Under the pieces are notes generated by a model. The model saw nothing but the letters and a program-made list of their open reading frames with translations, searched no databases and was not told the DNA's origin. A stretch of 5,643 nt of DNA from the NCBI GenBank assembly GCA_003486285.1, contig DNGH01000114.1, positions 1 through 5,643 on the forward strand, written 5' to 3'. A program made the position numbers and the translations under genes. The stretch comes from Actinomycetota bacterium (lineage in GTDB: Bacteria > Actinomycetota > Acidimicrobiia > Spongiisociales > UBA11373). Positions 1 through 5,597 of this stretch are shown in pieces (within the stretch, counting starts at the first letter, position 1; each line of letters opens with the position of its first letter).

Positions 1-14
1 CGGTCAGCGGTCAG
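1..14. repeat. Tandem 7-bp direct repeat
   Basis: CGGTCAG occurs twice in direct succession at 1-7 and 8-14. It lies at the window edge in the non-coding stretch before the BldD-like gene. Two copies of a heptamer are too few to assign a role. It could be part of an operator or the tail of an upstream feature cut off by the window. Confidence 0.3.
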
Positions 15-44
15 CCAGAATCGGATTGTGTGCCCCGGGGATGC

Positions 45-74
45 TGGACTACGCCCACCTCGCGTCGCTAGCAT
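45..74 (+). promoter_or_regulatory. Candidate promoter of the BldD-like gene
   Basis: TGGACT at 45-50 matches the sigma-70/SigA -35 consensus at 4 of 6 positions. TAGCAT at 69-74 matches the -10 consensus at 4 of 6, and the spacer is 18 bases. Transcription would start near 81 and give a leader of about 57 bases. Both hexamers are weak and actinobacterial promoters are loose, so this is only the best candidate seen in the 137 bases upstream. No clear BldD box (AGTnAC...GTnACT) was found there. Confidence 0.28.
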
Positions 75-122
75 GAGTGCGGAACGCAGCCAGCGCATAC
101 CCTGAGTGGTGGCGGTGGCAGC

Positions 123-130
123 AGAGGGAG
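123..130 (+). promoter_or_regulatory. Ribosome binding site of the BldD-like gene
   Basis: AGAGGGAG is purine-rich and complementary to the 16S rRNA 3' end. It is 7 bases from the GTG at 138 and 10 bases from the ATG at 141. These two start codons are adjacent and in frame, so spacing slightly favours GTG and codon preference favours ATG. The choice changes the protein by one residue. Confidence 0.6.
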
Positions 131-137
131 TACCCAG

Positions 138-620
138 GTGATGGCCCCGTACAACGACAAGGTCGGAGACCGGCTGCGCTCGATTCGTCGCCAGCGCGGG
201 CTGTCGTTGCAAGAGGTGCAGCGGCTCTCCGGAGGCGAGTTCAAGGCCGCGGTGGTCGGCGCCTATGAGCGCGGCGAACGCAGCCTCTCGCTGCCTCGCC
301 TGCAGCGGCTCTCCCAGTTCTTCCAGGTGCCGATCTCGCACTTCCTTCCCCAGGACGAAGCCGCCACCGCGGGCAGCATGGAGCCGCTGCCCGCCGGCGG
401 GGTCACCATCGACCTGAACCGCCTGGAGCGCCTTACCGGCACGGAAGCGGCGGTGTTCACTCGGTTCCTGCGCTCGATCCAGATGATGCGGCAGGACTTC
501 AGCGGCAAGGTGTTGACGATCCGGCGCGACGACCTGCGCCTGCTGGCGTTGCTCATCGACCAATCCGAAGCGGCCTTCTCGGAGCGGCTCAGCGACGTCG
601 GGCTGATCGCCGAGAACTGA
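138..620 (+). CDS. bldD: BldD-like helix-turn-helix transcriptional regulator with c-di-GMP motif
   Basis: This is a 160-residue DNA-binding protein built like Streptomyces BldD, the cyclic-di-GMP-responsive repressor of developmental genes. Residues about 7-71 form an XRE/Cro-type HTH domain, with the BldD-like run VVGAYERGERSL at 39-50 and a PxxxFLP end near 65-71. A linker at about 72-85 leads to a C-terminal domain (about 86-160). That domain contains R118-Q-D120, eight residues, then R129-R-D-D132, which fits the RxD-X8-RxxD signature by which BldD binds a cyclic-di-GMP tetramer. The following DLRLLALLIDQS is also BldD-like. Family length is about 160-170 residues, so the gene is complete. 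Start is GTG 138 or ATG 141; numbering here uses GTG. It is separated from the phoH operon by 93 bases and is probably a separate transcription unit. Its targets cannot be read from the sequence, and a paralogue rather than the true BldD orthologue is possible. Confidence 0.88.
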   Translation: MMAPYNDKVGDRLRSIRRQRGLSLQEVQRLSGGEFKAAVVGAYERGERSLSLPRLQRLSQFFQVPISHFLPQDEAATAGSMEPLPAGGVTIDLNRLERLTGTEAAVFTRFLRSIQMMRQDFSGKVLTIRRDDLRLLALLIDQSEAAFSERLSDVGLIAEN

Positions 621-668
621 TCGGAAACCCGACTTCGGCCATCCCGGGCCAGGTTCCCGGCACCGGCC

Positions 669-683
669 GGTATACTTGATACC
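669..683 (+). promoter_or_regulatory. Promoter -10 element of the phoH operon, within an inverted repeat
   Basis: TATACT at 671-676 matches the -10 consensus TATAAT at 5 of 6 positions and is the best -10 in the window. No good -35 is visible 16-19 bases upstream, so it may need an activator or another sigma factor. Transcription would begin near 682-684. The -10 is embedded in the inverted repeat GGTAT-ACTTG-ATACC (669-683), which could be a small operator or a 5'-end hairpin, or chance. It is the only promoter-like site I see for the five-gene operon. Confidence 0.5.
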
Positions 684-687
684 CCTC

Positions 688-717
688 ATGTTCCCCTCGT
701 TACGAGGATCCTTGTGA
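688..717 (+). CDS. Possible 9-residue leader peptide ORF upstream of phoH
   Basis: ATG at 688 opens a nine-codon frame (MFPSLRGSL) that ends at TGA 715-717 and overlaps the phoH GTG start (714-716) in a GTGA arrangement. All later junctions of the operon use the same 4-base overlap. The ATG would lie only about 5 bases from the predicted transcription start, so it would be read as a nearly leaderless ORF. It contains a TTA codon (700-702); I found no in-frame TTA in any of the main genes here. No Shine-Dalgarno sequence precedes it. Nine codons can arise by chance, so this is a candidate only. Confidence 0.22.
   Translation: MFPSLRGSL
695..707 (+). promoter_or_regulatory. Short hairpin masking the phoH ribosome binding site
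   Basis: CCTCG (695-699) pairs perfectly with CGAGG (703-707) around a TTA loop. The 3' arm contains the GAGG of the phoH Shine-Dalgarno (GAGGA, 704-708), which sits 5 bases before the GTG at 714. Folding would hide the ribosome binding site. The stem is only 5 bp but all GC-rich pairs. A role in translational control is inference. Confidence 0.35.
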
Positions 718-1688
718 CCCGCCCTGCAATCGCCGAGGTCACGTTGCGCGTTCCGGGTGACCACCACATGCTGGCGTTGCTCGGGGAGCGTGACGGTTAC
801 CTTCGCATCGTCGAGGAGGCCTTTCCCGAGGCCTCGATAGTGGCGCGCGGTGACGAGCTCCGCATCACTGGCCCGGACGTGGCGGCGGCCCTCGCCAAGA
901 CCACCCTGGAGGAGTTGCTGGTACTGGTGCGCGAGGGACAGACGCTCGATTCCGATCGGGTGCGGCGCGTCGTCGATCTCGTCAAGGCCGAGGTGCCCAG
1001 CCCCTCTGAGGTCTTCACCGATGGGGTCCCGGTCGGGCGCGGCAAGGTGATCCGGGCGAAGACGCTCAACCAGAAGCGCTACGTCGATGCCATCCGCGAC
1101 AACACCGTCGTGTTCAGCATCGGTCCCGCCGGCACCGGCAAGACCTACCTGGCGATGGCTCTCGCGGTCCACGGGCTCCAAAGCGGCGGGTACACCCGGA
1201 TCATCCTCACCCGGCCCGCAGTCGAGGCGGGGGAGCGCCTGGGGTTCCTCCCCGGCGACCTCGCTGCCAAGGTCGATCCCTATCTGCGTCCCCTGTACGA
1301 CGCCCTCTTCGACATGCTCGGCCCGGAGGAGACCTCGCGTATGCTCGAGCGCGGGGCGATCGAGATCGCGCCGCTCGCCTACATGCGGGGCCGGACCCTC
1401 AACGATGCCTTCGTGGTGCTCGACGAGGCGCAGAACACCTCCCCCGAGCAGATGAAGATGTTCCTCACCCGCCTCGGGTTCAACTCGAAGATGGTGATCA
1501 CGGGCGACGTCACCCAGGTCGATCTCCCCGATGGCCGGGCGTCCGGGCTGCGCCAGGTGCGGTCGATCCTGCTCGACATCCCCGGGATCACCTTCATCAC
1601 CCTGGGGGCCGAGGACGTGGTGCGGCACCGCATCGTGGCGTCGATCGTCGAGGCGTACCGGGTGCACGAAGAGGGCAAGGCGAAGTGA
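714..1688 (+). CDS. phoH: PhoH-like (YbeZ/PhoH1) ATPase
   Basis: A 324-residue cytosolic P-loop NTPase of the PhoH family, whose members partner with YbeY and are linked to RNA turnover and 16S rRNA processing. Residues about 1-95 are the KH-like N-terminal region usual in this family (LLGERDGYL near 22-30). The PhoH ATPase domain follows from about 112. It shows Walker A GPAGTGKT at 137-144 (K143, T144), the family run TRPAVEAGERLGFLPGD in its first half, Walker B FVVLDE at 233-238 continuing AQN, a GD(V/x)TQVDLP motif after it, and the C-terminal VVRHRIVASIVEAY. Length matches the family (about 320-350). GTG 714 is the only sensible start, with GAGGA at 704-708. The gene begins the operon and overlaps the next gene by 4 bases (GTGA, 1685-1688). 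The name follows PhoH1-type actinobacterial homologues; the link to phosphate starvation implied by the name is not visible here. Confidence 0.95.
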   Translation: MTRPAIAEVTLRVPGDHHMLALLGERDGYLRIVEEAFPEASIVARGDELRITGPDVAAALAKTTLEELLVLVREGQTLDSDRVRRVVDLVKAEVPSPSEVFTDGVPVGRGKVIRAKTLNQKRYVDAIRDNTVVFSIGPAGTGKTYLAMALAVHGLQSGGYTRIILTRPAVEAGERLGFLPGDLAAKVDPYLRPLYDALFDMLGPEETSRMLERGAIEIAPLAYMRGRTLNDAFVVLDEAQNTSPEQMKMFLTRLGFNSKMVITGDVTQVDLPDGRASGLRQVRSILLDIPGITFITLGAEDVVRHRIVASIVEAYRVHEEGKAK

Positions 1689-3973
1689 GGGTCCAATCCC
1701 GCCTCACGGCGGTGCTGCGCGTTGGGGCGCTGGTGCTGGCAGGGTTGCTGGCGGTGCTCATCGTGACCGTGGGACAGGATTTCGGTCCGGCGCCGGTCGT
1801 GTTGCGCGTCGGCGAAGCTGCACCGCAGACCTACATCGCGCCGGCGCGGGTGTCGGTGGTCGATCTCGCCGCCACCGAGACCGCCCGCAGCGAGGCTGCG
1901 GCTCAGGTGGCCGACGTCTATCGCATCGACACCCAGGTCAACGAGACGGTGCTCGAAGACGTGGCCGACGTCTTTGCCACCGTGGCGATGGTGGCGGAGC
2001 CGGTGCTCCCCCCAGGAACCACAACGACCACCGGCGCCGAAACCACAACCTCGAGCACCGCCCCCGGTGACACCACCACGACCTCCGAGCCAACCACCAC
2101 GACGACCCTCCCGGCGGAGTTTCAGCCCCGGGCGGAGCAGATCATCCTCGTCAAGGAGGCGCACAACCTCCTCAACGACCTGACCATCGCCGCCCTGGTG
2201 GATCTGGTCAACGGAGATCGAGCGCGCCTGGAGGCGGGTGACACCGAACTGTTCCCGCTGGTGCGCCAGGAGGCCGTGGATATCGCCAAGGAGTACCTGT
2301 CGCGGGGGATCCAGGTACCCGAACTCGGCGAGGTCCGCTCCGAGTTGGTCACCCTGCCCCCTCCGCTGGTGCTGCTCCCCGACGAGTTGCGCGGGCCGGC
2401 CGAGGCGGCCGTTGCCGACGTGGTTCAGCTGTCGTTGCAGGCCAACGAGTTCCGCGACGACGCCGCCACCCAGGAGGCGCGCCTGGCGGCCCGCCAGGCC
2501 GTCCCCCCTAAGACCGTGGTGTTCGTGGCCGGCGAGTCGATCGTGCGTCAGGGCGATCGCCTCACCGAGGTGCATCTGGAGGCGATCGAAGACCTCGGTC
2601 TCATCGAAGAGAGCGGGGAGGAATCCCCGCTGCGGGCGATGGCACTGGTCGCGGCCCTGATGGTGGCCCTGGCCGCCGCCTTCGTCGCCCGCACCGCGGC
2701 CGACCTGTGGCGGCGCCCCAAGATGGTGGGTCTGTTCGGACTGCTCCTGGTAATGGCCGCACTCGCCTCGCGTGTGCCGGAACTGGTGGCGCGTGACCGG
2801 GTCGAACTCGGCTTCATGGTTCCCGCGGCGTTGTTCGGCTATCTGGCGGCGTCCCTGTTCGACTCGCGGGTCGCGGTACTGATGGCGCTGCCGGTGTCGG
2901 CGTTCGTCGCCCTGACCACCGGCGACCCCGCCCTGGTCGTGTTCTCGGCGGCGGCGACGCTCACCCCGATCCCGCTGGTGTCGTCGGTGTCCTCACGCAC
3001 CCAACTGAACCTGGCCGTGGTCTCCTCGGCGCTGCTCCACGTCCCGCTGGCGGCGGCGATCGCCTGGTTCTTCTACGGCTCCGACACCGTGGTGCTCTCA
3101 GCGATCTGGGGCTTCGTGAGCGGGATCGCCAGCGGAGTGGCGGCACTCGGGGTGCTGCCGGTTCTCGCCTCCGTCTTCGGCATCACCACGACGCAGAACC
3201 TGCTCGACCTCACCGACCGCAACCACCCGGCGCTGCGCCGCATCGAGGACACCGCCCCGGGGACGTTCAACCACTCGATCCTGGTGGGCAACCTCGCCGA
3301 CCGGGCGTCACGGGCGGTGGGAGCCAATCCGCTCCTCGCCCGTGCCATGGCCTACTACCACGACCTCGGCAAGACGGTGGATCCCAAGTTCTTCGTCGAG
3401 AACCAGTTCGGCGTGACCAACCCCCACGACCGGCTGCCTCCGGCCGAGTCGGCGAGCATCATCCGCGGCCACGTCGCCGAGGGTCTGCGTCTGGCCCGCG
3501 CCTATCGGATCCCTCCCGACGTCGCCCAGGGCATCCTGACCCATCACGGCACCAGCCTGATGCGCTACTTCTTCCACAAGGCCGAGACGGCCAACGGCGA
3601 GGACCTCGACCCGGCGGACTACCGCCATCGCGGCCGCAAGCCGCGCTCCAAGGAGATGGTGATCCTGATGCTGGCCGACGCCACCGAGGCCGGGACCCGG
3701 GCTCTCGTGCAGAACGAGGATCCGACCAGCGAGAGCATTCGCGAGTTGGTGGAGAACATCATCGCCGAGAAGGTGGAGGACGGACAGCTCGAGGAGTCGG
3801 ACGTGACCTTCGGCGAGCTGACCCGCATCAAGGAAGCCTTCGTGGATGCGATGATCGGCTACTACCACACGCGCATTCCGTATCCCGGATTCCCCACGGC
3901 CCGGGGCGGCGACTTCGGTGCCGGCGGCGAAGCCGGTGGCAGCACTCCCGAACCAGAAGACCCATCGCAGTGA
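1685..3973 (+). CDS. pgpH: 7TM-HD family c-di-AMP phosphodiesterase (PgpH/YqfF-like)
   Basis: A 762-residue membrane phosphodiesterase with the domain order of Bacillus YqfF and Listeria PgpH, which hydrolyse cyclic-di-AMP to pApA. One membrane segment (about 8-30) leads to an extracellular 7TMR-HDED domain (about 35-315). That domain carries the start signature YIAPARVSVVDLAATET and the end signature VVFVAGESIVRQGDRLTEVHL. Seven further membrane segments lie at about 316-335, 347-363, 374-392, 394-411, 416-435, 442-463 and 469-498. The cytosolic HD domain (about 520-700) has its metal-binding set: H530 (FNHS), H559-D560 (YYHDLGK), H596, H620-H621 (THHG) and D665 (LADATEA). The catalytic set looks intact. 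Odd points are a Thr-rich insert at 112-141 in the extracellular part and a Gly/Pro/acid-rich tail (741-762). GTG 1685 overlaps the phoH stop, with GAGGG at 1671-1675. Activity on another cyclic nucleotide cannot be excluded; no other c-di-AMP gene is in view. Confidence 0.93.
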   Translation: MRVQSRLTAVLRVGALVLAGLLAVLIVTVGQDFGPAPVVLRVGEAAPQTYIAPARVSVVDLAATETARSEAAAQVADVYRIDTQVNETVLEDVADVFATVAMVAEPVLPPGTTTTTGAETTTSSTAPGDTTTTSEPTTTTTLPAEFQPRAEQIILVKEAHNLLNDLTIAALVDLVNGDRARLEAGDTELFPLVRQEAVDIAKEYLSRGIQVPELGEVRSELVTLPPPLVLLPDELRGPAEAAVADVVQLSLQANEFRDDAATQEARLAARQAVPPKTVVFVAGESIVRQGDRLTEVHLEAIEDLGLIEESGEESPLRAMALVAALMVALAAAFVARTAADLWRRPKMVGLFGLLLVMAALASRVPELVARDRVELGFMVPAALFGYLAASLFDSRVAVLMALPVSAFVALTTGDPALVVFSAAATLTPIPLVSSVSSRTQLNLAVVSSALLHVPLAAAIAWFFYGSDTVVLSAIWGFVSGIASGVAALGVLPVLASVFGITTTQNLLDLTDRNHPALRRIEDTAPGTFNHSILVGNLADRASRAVGANPLLARAMAYYHDLGKTVDPKFFVENQFGVTNPHDRLPPAESASIIRGHVAEGLRLARAYRIPPDVAQGILTHHGTSLMRYFFHKAETANGEDLDPADYRHRGRKPRSKEMVILMLADATEAGTRALVQNEDPTSESIRELVENIIAEKVEDGQLEESDVTFGELTRIKEAFVDAMIGYYHTRIPYPGFPTARGGDFGAGGEAGGSTPEPEDPSQ
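2018..2107 (+). repeat. Low-complexity ACN-codon tract encoding a Thr-rich linker in pgpH
   Basis: Ninety bases dominated by ACC, ACA and ACG codons encode 30 residues, 18 of them Thr, in runs of five, three, one, four and five separated by Gly, Ala, Glu, Ser, Pro and Asp. The tract stays in frame and falls in the predicted extracellular domain of the HD phosphodiesterase, between two helical stretches (about 62-105 and 146-175). Such Thr/Ser/Pro tracts are common flexible, sometimes O-glycosylated, spacers in secreted actinobacterial proteins. Repetitive codons make it prone to length variation. Confidence 0.85.
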
Positions 3974-4434
3974 ATGTGTTTCTGAGCGACGAGCAGGGTC
4001 ACCCCGCCGACGGGGAGTCGCTGCGGGCCGCCGCTGCCGCGATCCTCGTCGCCGAGGGCTATCCCACCGACACCGAGGCCGCGGTCTACCTCGTGGATGC
4101 CATCGAGATGGCCGGGTACAACGAGAGGTTCATGAACCGCAAGGGACCCACCGACGTGCTCGCCTTTCCCACCGAGGTCCTCACCCCCGGCGAAGCGCCG
4201 CGCCCGGTGCCGGGAGAGCCGCCGCTGAATGTCGGCGACGTGTTCCTCTGCCCGGTCGAGGTGACGCGCCGGGCCGGCGAGGAGAACGTGGCCTACGACG
4301 ACTTCATCCACCTGCTCCTCGTGCACGGGATGCTGCATCTTCTCGGGTACGAACACGAGGACGATGCGGACGCCGCGGTGATGGAACGGCGCGAGGACGA
4401 ACTGCTCGAGGCCATCGGAAGGCCCTGGTCATGA
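3970..4434 (+). CDS. ybeY: YbeY endoribonuclease (rRNA maturation factor)
   Basis: A 154-residue zinc-dependent endoribonuclease of the UPF0054/YbeY family, needed in many bacteria for 16S rRNA 3'-end maturation and 70S quality control. The C-terminal metal motif HGMLHLLGYEH lies at 119-129, giving the three zinc ligands H119, H123 and H129. The conserved GPTDVLAFP (59-67) and VGDVFLCP (88-95) segments are present. Length is typical (about 150-180). GTG 3970 overlaps the pgpH stop by 4 bases (GTGA, 3970-3973). No strong Shine-Dalgarno precedes it, so reinitiation by ribosomes finishing pgpH is likely. An in-frame GTG at 3976 is an alternative but would trim the first beta strand (NVFLSDEQ). 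Placement beside phoH and before era is the classic arrangement for this gene. Confidence 0.95.
   Translation: MNVFLSDEQGHPADGESLRAAAAAILVAEGYPTDTEAAVYLVDAIEMAGYNERFMNRKGPTDVLAFPTEVLTPGEAPRPVPGEPPLNVGDVFLCPVEVTRRAGEENVAYDDFIHLLLVHGMLHLLGYEHEDDADAAVMERREDELLEAIGRPWS
4417..4422 (+). promoter_or_regulatory. Ribosome binding site fixing the start of the CorC-like gene
   Basis: GGAAGG at 4417-4422 sits 8 bases before ATG 4431. The reading frame stays open far upstream, to about 3918, across the end of pgpH and all of ybeY. This site, together with the ATGA overlap at 4431-4434, shows that translation starts at 4431 and not upstream. Confidence 0.75.
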
Positions 4435-5597
4435 TCGGGCTGGCCCTCGGCATGAGTGCTGTGCTCGGCACCCTGGGGGCGATACTGCGCTTCGGCGGAG
4501 CCTCGTTGGTCCGTACCCACCGCGCCGATGCCTTGCGCGACGCCGCTGCGGGCACCTCTGGTGCGGCGCGGGTCGCCGATCTGCTCGAGGATCCGCTCTC
4601 GATCCAACCTGCGGTCGGGATCATCCACTCTTCGCTTCTGGTGGCGGCGGCGATCCCGGCCGCATGGGCACTCTCCGCCATGGCCGCGGGTTGGGTGCTC
4701 CTGGGTTCGTTGGTCGCCGTCGGTGCGGTGCTGGTCCTGGGAGGCGAAGTGGTTCCCCGAGCGCTGGGGCGGGCGATGCCGGGCCGCCCCGCCTACCGCC
4801 TGTCGCGCCCGCTGTCGTGGGCGGTTCGCACCGGGATCCGTGCCGCCGATGCCCTCACCGACGACGAGCAGGGCGAGACCACGGACGAGGAGGACGAGCA
4901 GGAGCACGAGGAGCAGATCGAGCTGATCTCGTCGGTCCTCGAGTTCACCGATGCCATCGTGCGCGAGGTGATGGTGCCCCGGATCGACATGGTGACGGTG
5001 TCCTCCGCGGCGGACAGCGGCACCGCCCTGGCCGTGGTCGTCGCCTCAGGGCGCTCCCGCATCCCGGTCACGGGAGACAATCTCGACGATGTGCTCGGAG
5101 TCCTCTACGCCCGGGACCTGTTGCGTTTCCAGGACAGCGGAGCCGGCCCCGCACCGGTGCGGAGTCTGATGCGCCCCGCCCACTTCGTCCCTCAGACCAA
5201 ACGCGTCTCGGAACTGTTGCGGGAGCTGCAGCGGGAGAAGGTGCACCTCGCCATCGTGGTGGACGAGTTCGGGGGCACCGCGGGCCTGGTGACCATCGAG
5301 GATCTGATCGAGGAGATCGTCGGCGAGATCTCCGACGAGTACGACACCGAGGAACTGATGATCGAGGAGTCGGACGACGGCTACCTGATCGATGCCCGGC
5401 TCTCGGTGGAGGACCTCTCGGCGCTGGTGGGGATGCGCCTGCCCGACGACGACTGGGACACGGTGGGCGGGCTCATCCTCGGCCTGGCGGGTCGGGTGCC
5501 CGAGGAGGGCGAGACCTTCGAGGTCGAGGGTCTGCGGCTGACCGCAGAGCGGGTGCAGGGCCGCCGGGTTTCCCGGGTCCGGGTGACCGTCGGTTGA
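4431..5597 (+). CDS. CNNM/CorC-type membrane protein (DUF21, two CBS domains, CorC_HlyC domain)
   Basis: A 388-residue protein of the hemolysin C/CorC/CNNM family, which is linked to Mg2+ or Co2+ transport. Residues 1-140 are a hydrophobic DUF21-like membrane domain with segments at about 1-22, 61-85 and 87-108, ending GGEVVPRALG, which resembles the usual GE..PK. A strongly acidic linker follows (13 of 22 residues acidic at 143-164). CBS 1 lies at about 178-235 (REVMVPRIDMVTV start) and CBS 2 at about 245-302. The hallmark VDEFGGTAGLVTIEDL is at 277-292. The C-terminal CorC_HlyC domain (about 310-388) includes GYLIDARLSVEDL and DTVGGLILGLAGRVP. ATG 4431 is supported by GGAAGG and the ATGA overlap with ybeY. 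The membrane domain is divergent: no Asn in its 140 residues, and no Glu where the family has its early conserved one. Mycobacteria carry a comparable gene between ybeY and era, so this may be a distinct subtype whose transport activity is uncertain. Confidence 0.9.
   Translation: MIGLALGMSAVLGTLGAILRFGGASLVRTHRADALRDAAAGTSGAARVADLLEDPLSIQPAVGIIHSSLLVAAAIPAAWALSAMAAGWVLLGSLVAVGAVLVLGGEVVPRALGRAMPGRPAYRLSRPLSWAVRTGIRAADALTDDEQGETTDEEDEQEHEEQIELISSVLEFTDAIVREVMVPRIDMVTVSSAADSGTALAVVVASGRSRIPVTGDNLDDVLGVLYARDLLRFQDSGAGPAPVRSLMRPAHFVPQTKRVSELLRELQREKVHLAIVVDEFGGTAGLVTIEDLIEEIVGEISDEYDTEELMIEESDDGYLIDARLSVEDLSALVGMRLPDDDWDTVGGLILGLAGRVPEEGETFEVEGLRLTAERVQGRRVSRVRVTVG

Noticed and set aside
33..40. 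Palindrome CCCCGGGG
   Set aside because: There is no loop and no T-run, and such 8-mers are common in GC-rich DNA.
1..105. Open plus frame from the window edge to TGA at 103-105, as the end of an upstream gene
   Set aside because: The 34 residues are Arg/Pro/Ser-rich and show no recognisable ending. The stretch also carries the candidate promoter, and a frame this short is expected by chance.
129..142. Possible BldD box for autoregulation at the start codon (AGTACC...GTGATG)
   Set aside because: The left half breaks the AGTnAC consensus and the right half only partly fits GTnACT. The match is too poor to call.
644..660. CCGGG-7 bases-CCCGG hairpin as a terminator of the BldD-like gene
   Set aside because: The 5-bp stem is not followed by a T-run, and the even weaker TCGG/CCGA pairings at 621-638 compete nearby. 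No intrinsic terminator can be supported.
1379..2575. Minus-strand open frame of 398 codons opposite phoH and pgpH
   Set aside because: It lies antisense to two well-recognised genes, is His/Arg/Gly-rich with low-complexity runs, and shows no domain. Long antisense frames are expected in GC-rich coding sequence.
3308..3868. Minus-strand open frame of 186 codons opposite the HD domain
   Set aside because: Antisense to the conserved catalytic region of pgpH, with no recognisable domain; a shadow of GC-rich codon bias.
3918..4430. Upstream extension of the CorC-like reading frame by 171 codons
   Set aside because: The extension runs out of frame through the end of pgpH and all of ybeY and encodes an Arg/Gly-rich sequence without homology. 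ATG 4431 has a ribosome binding site, an ATGA overlap and begins the membrane domain.
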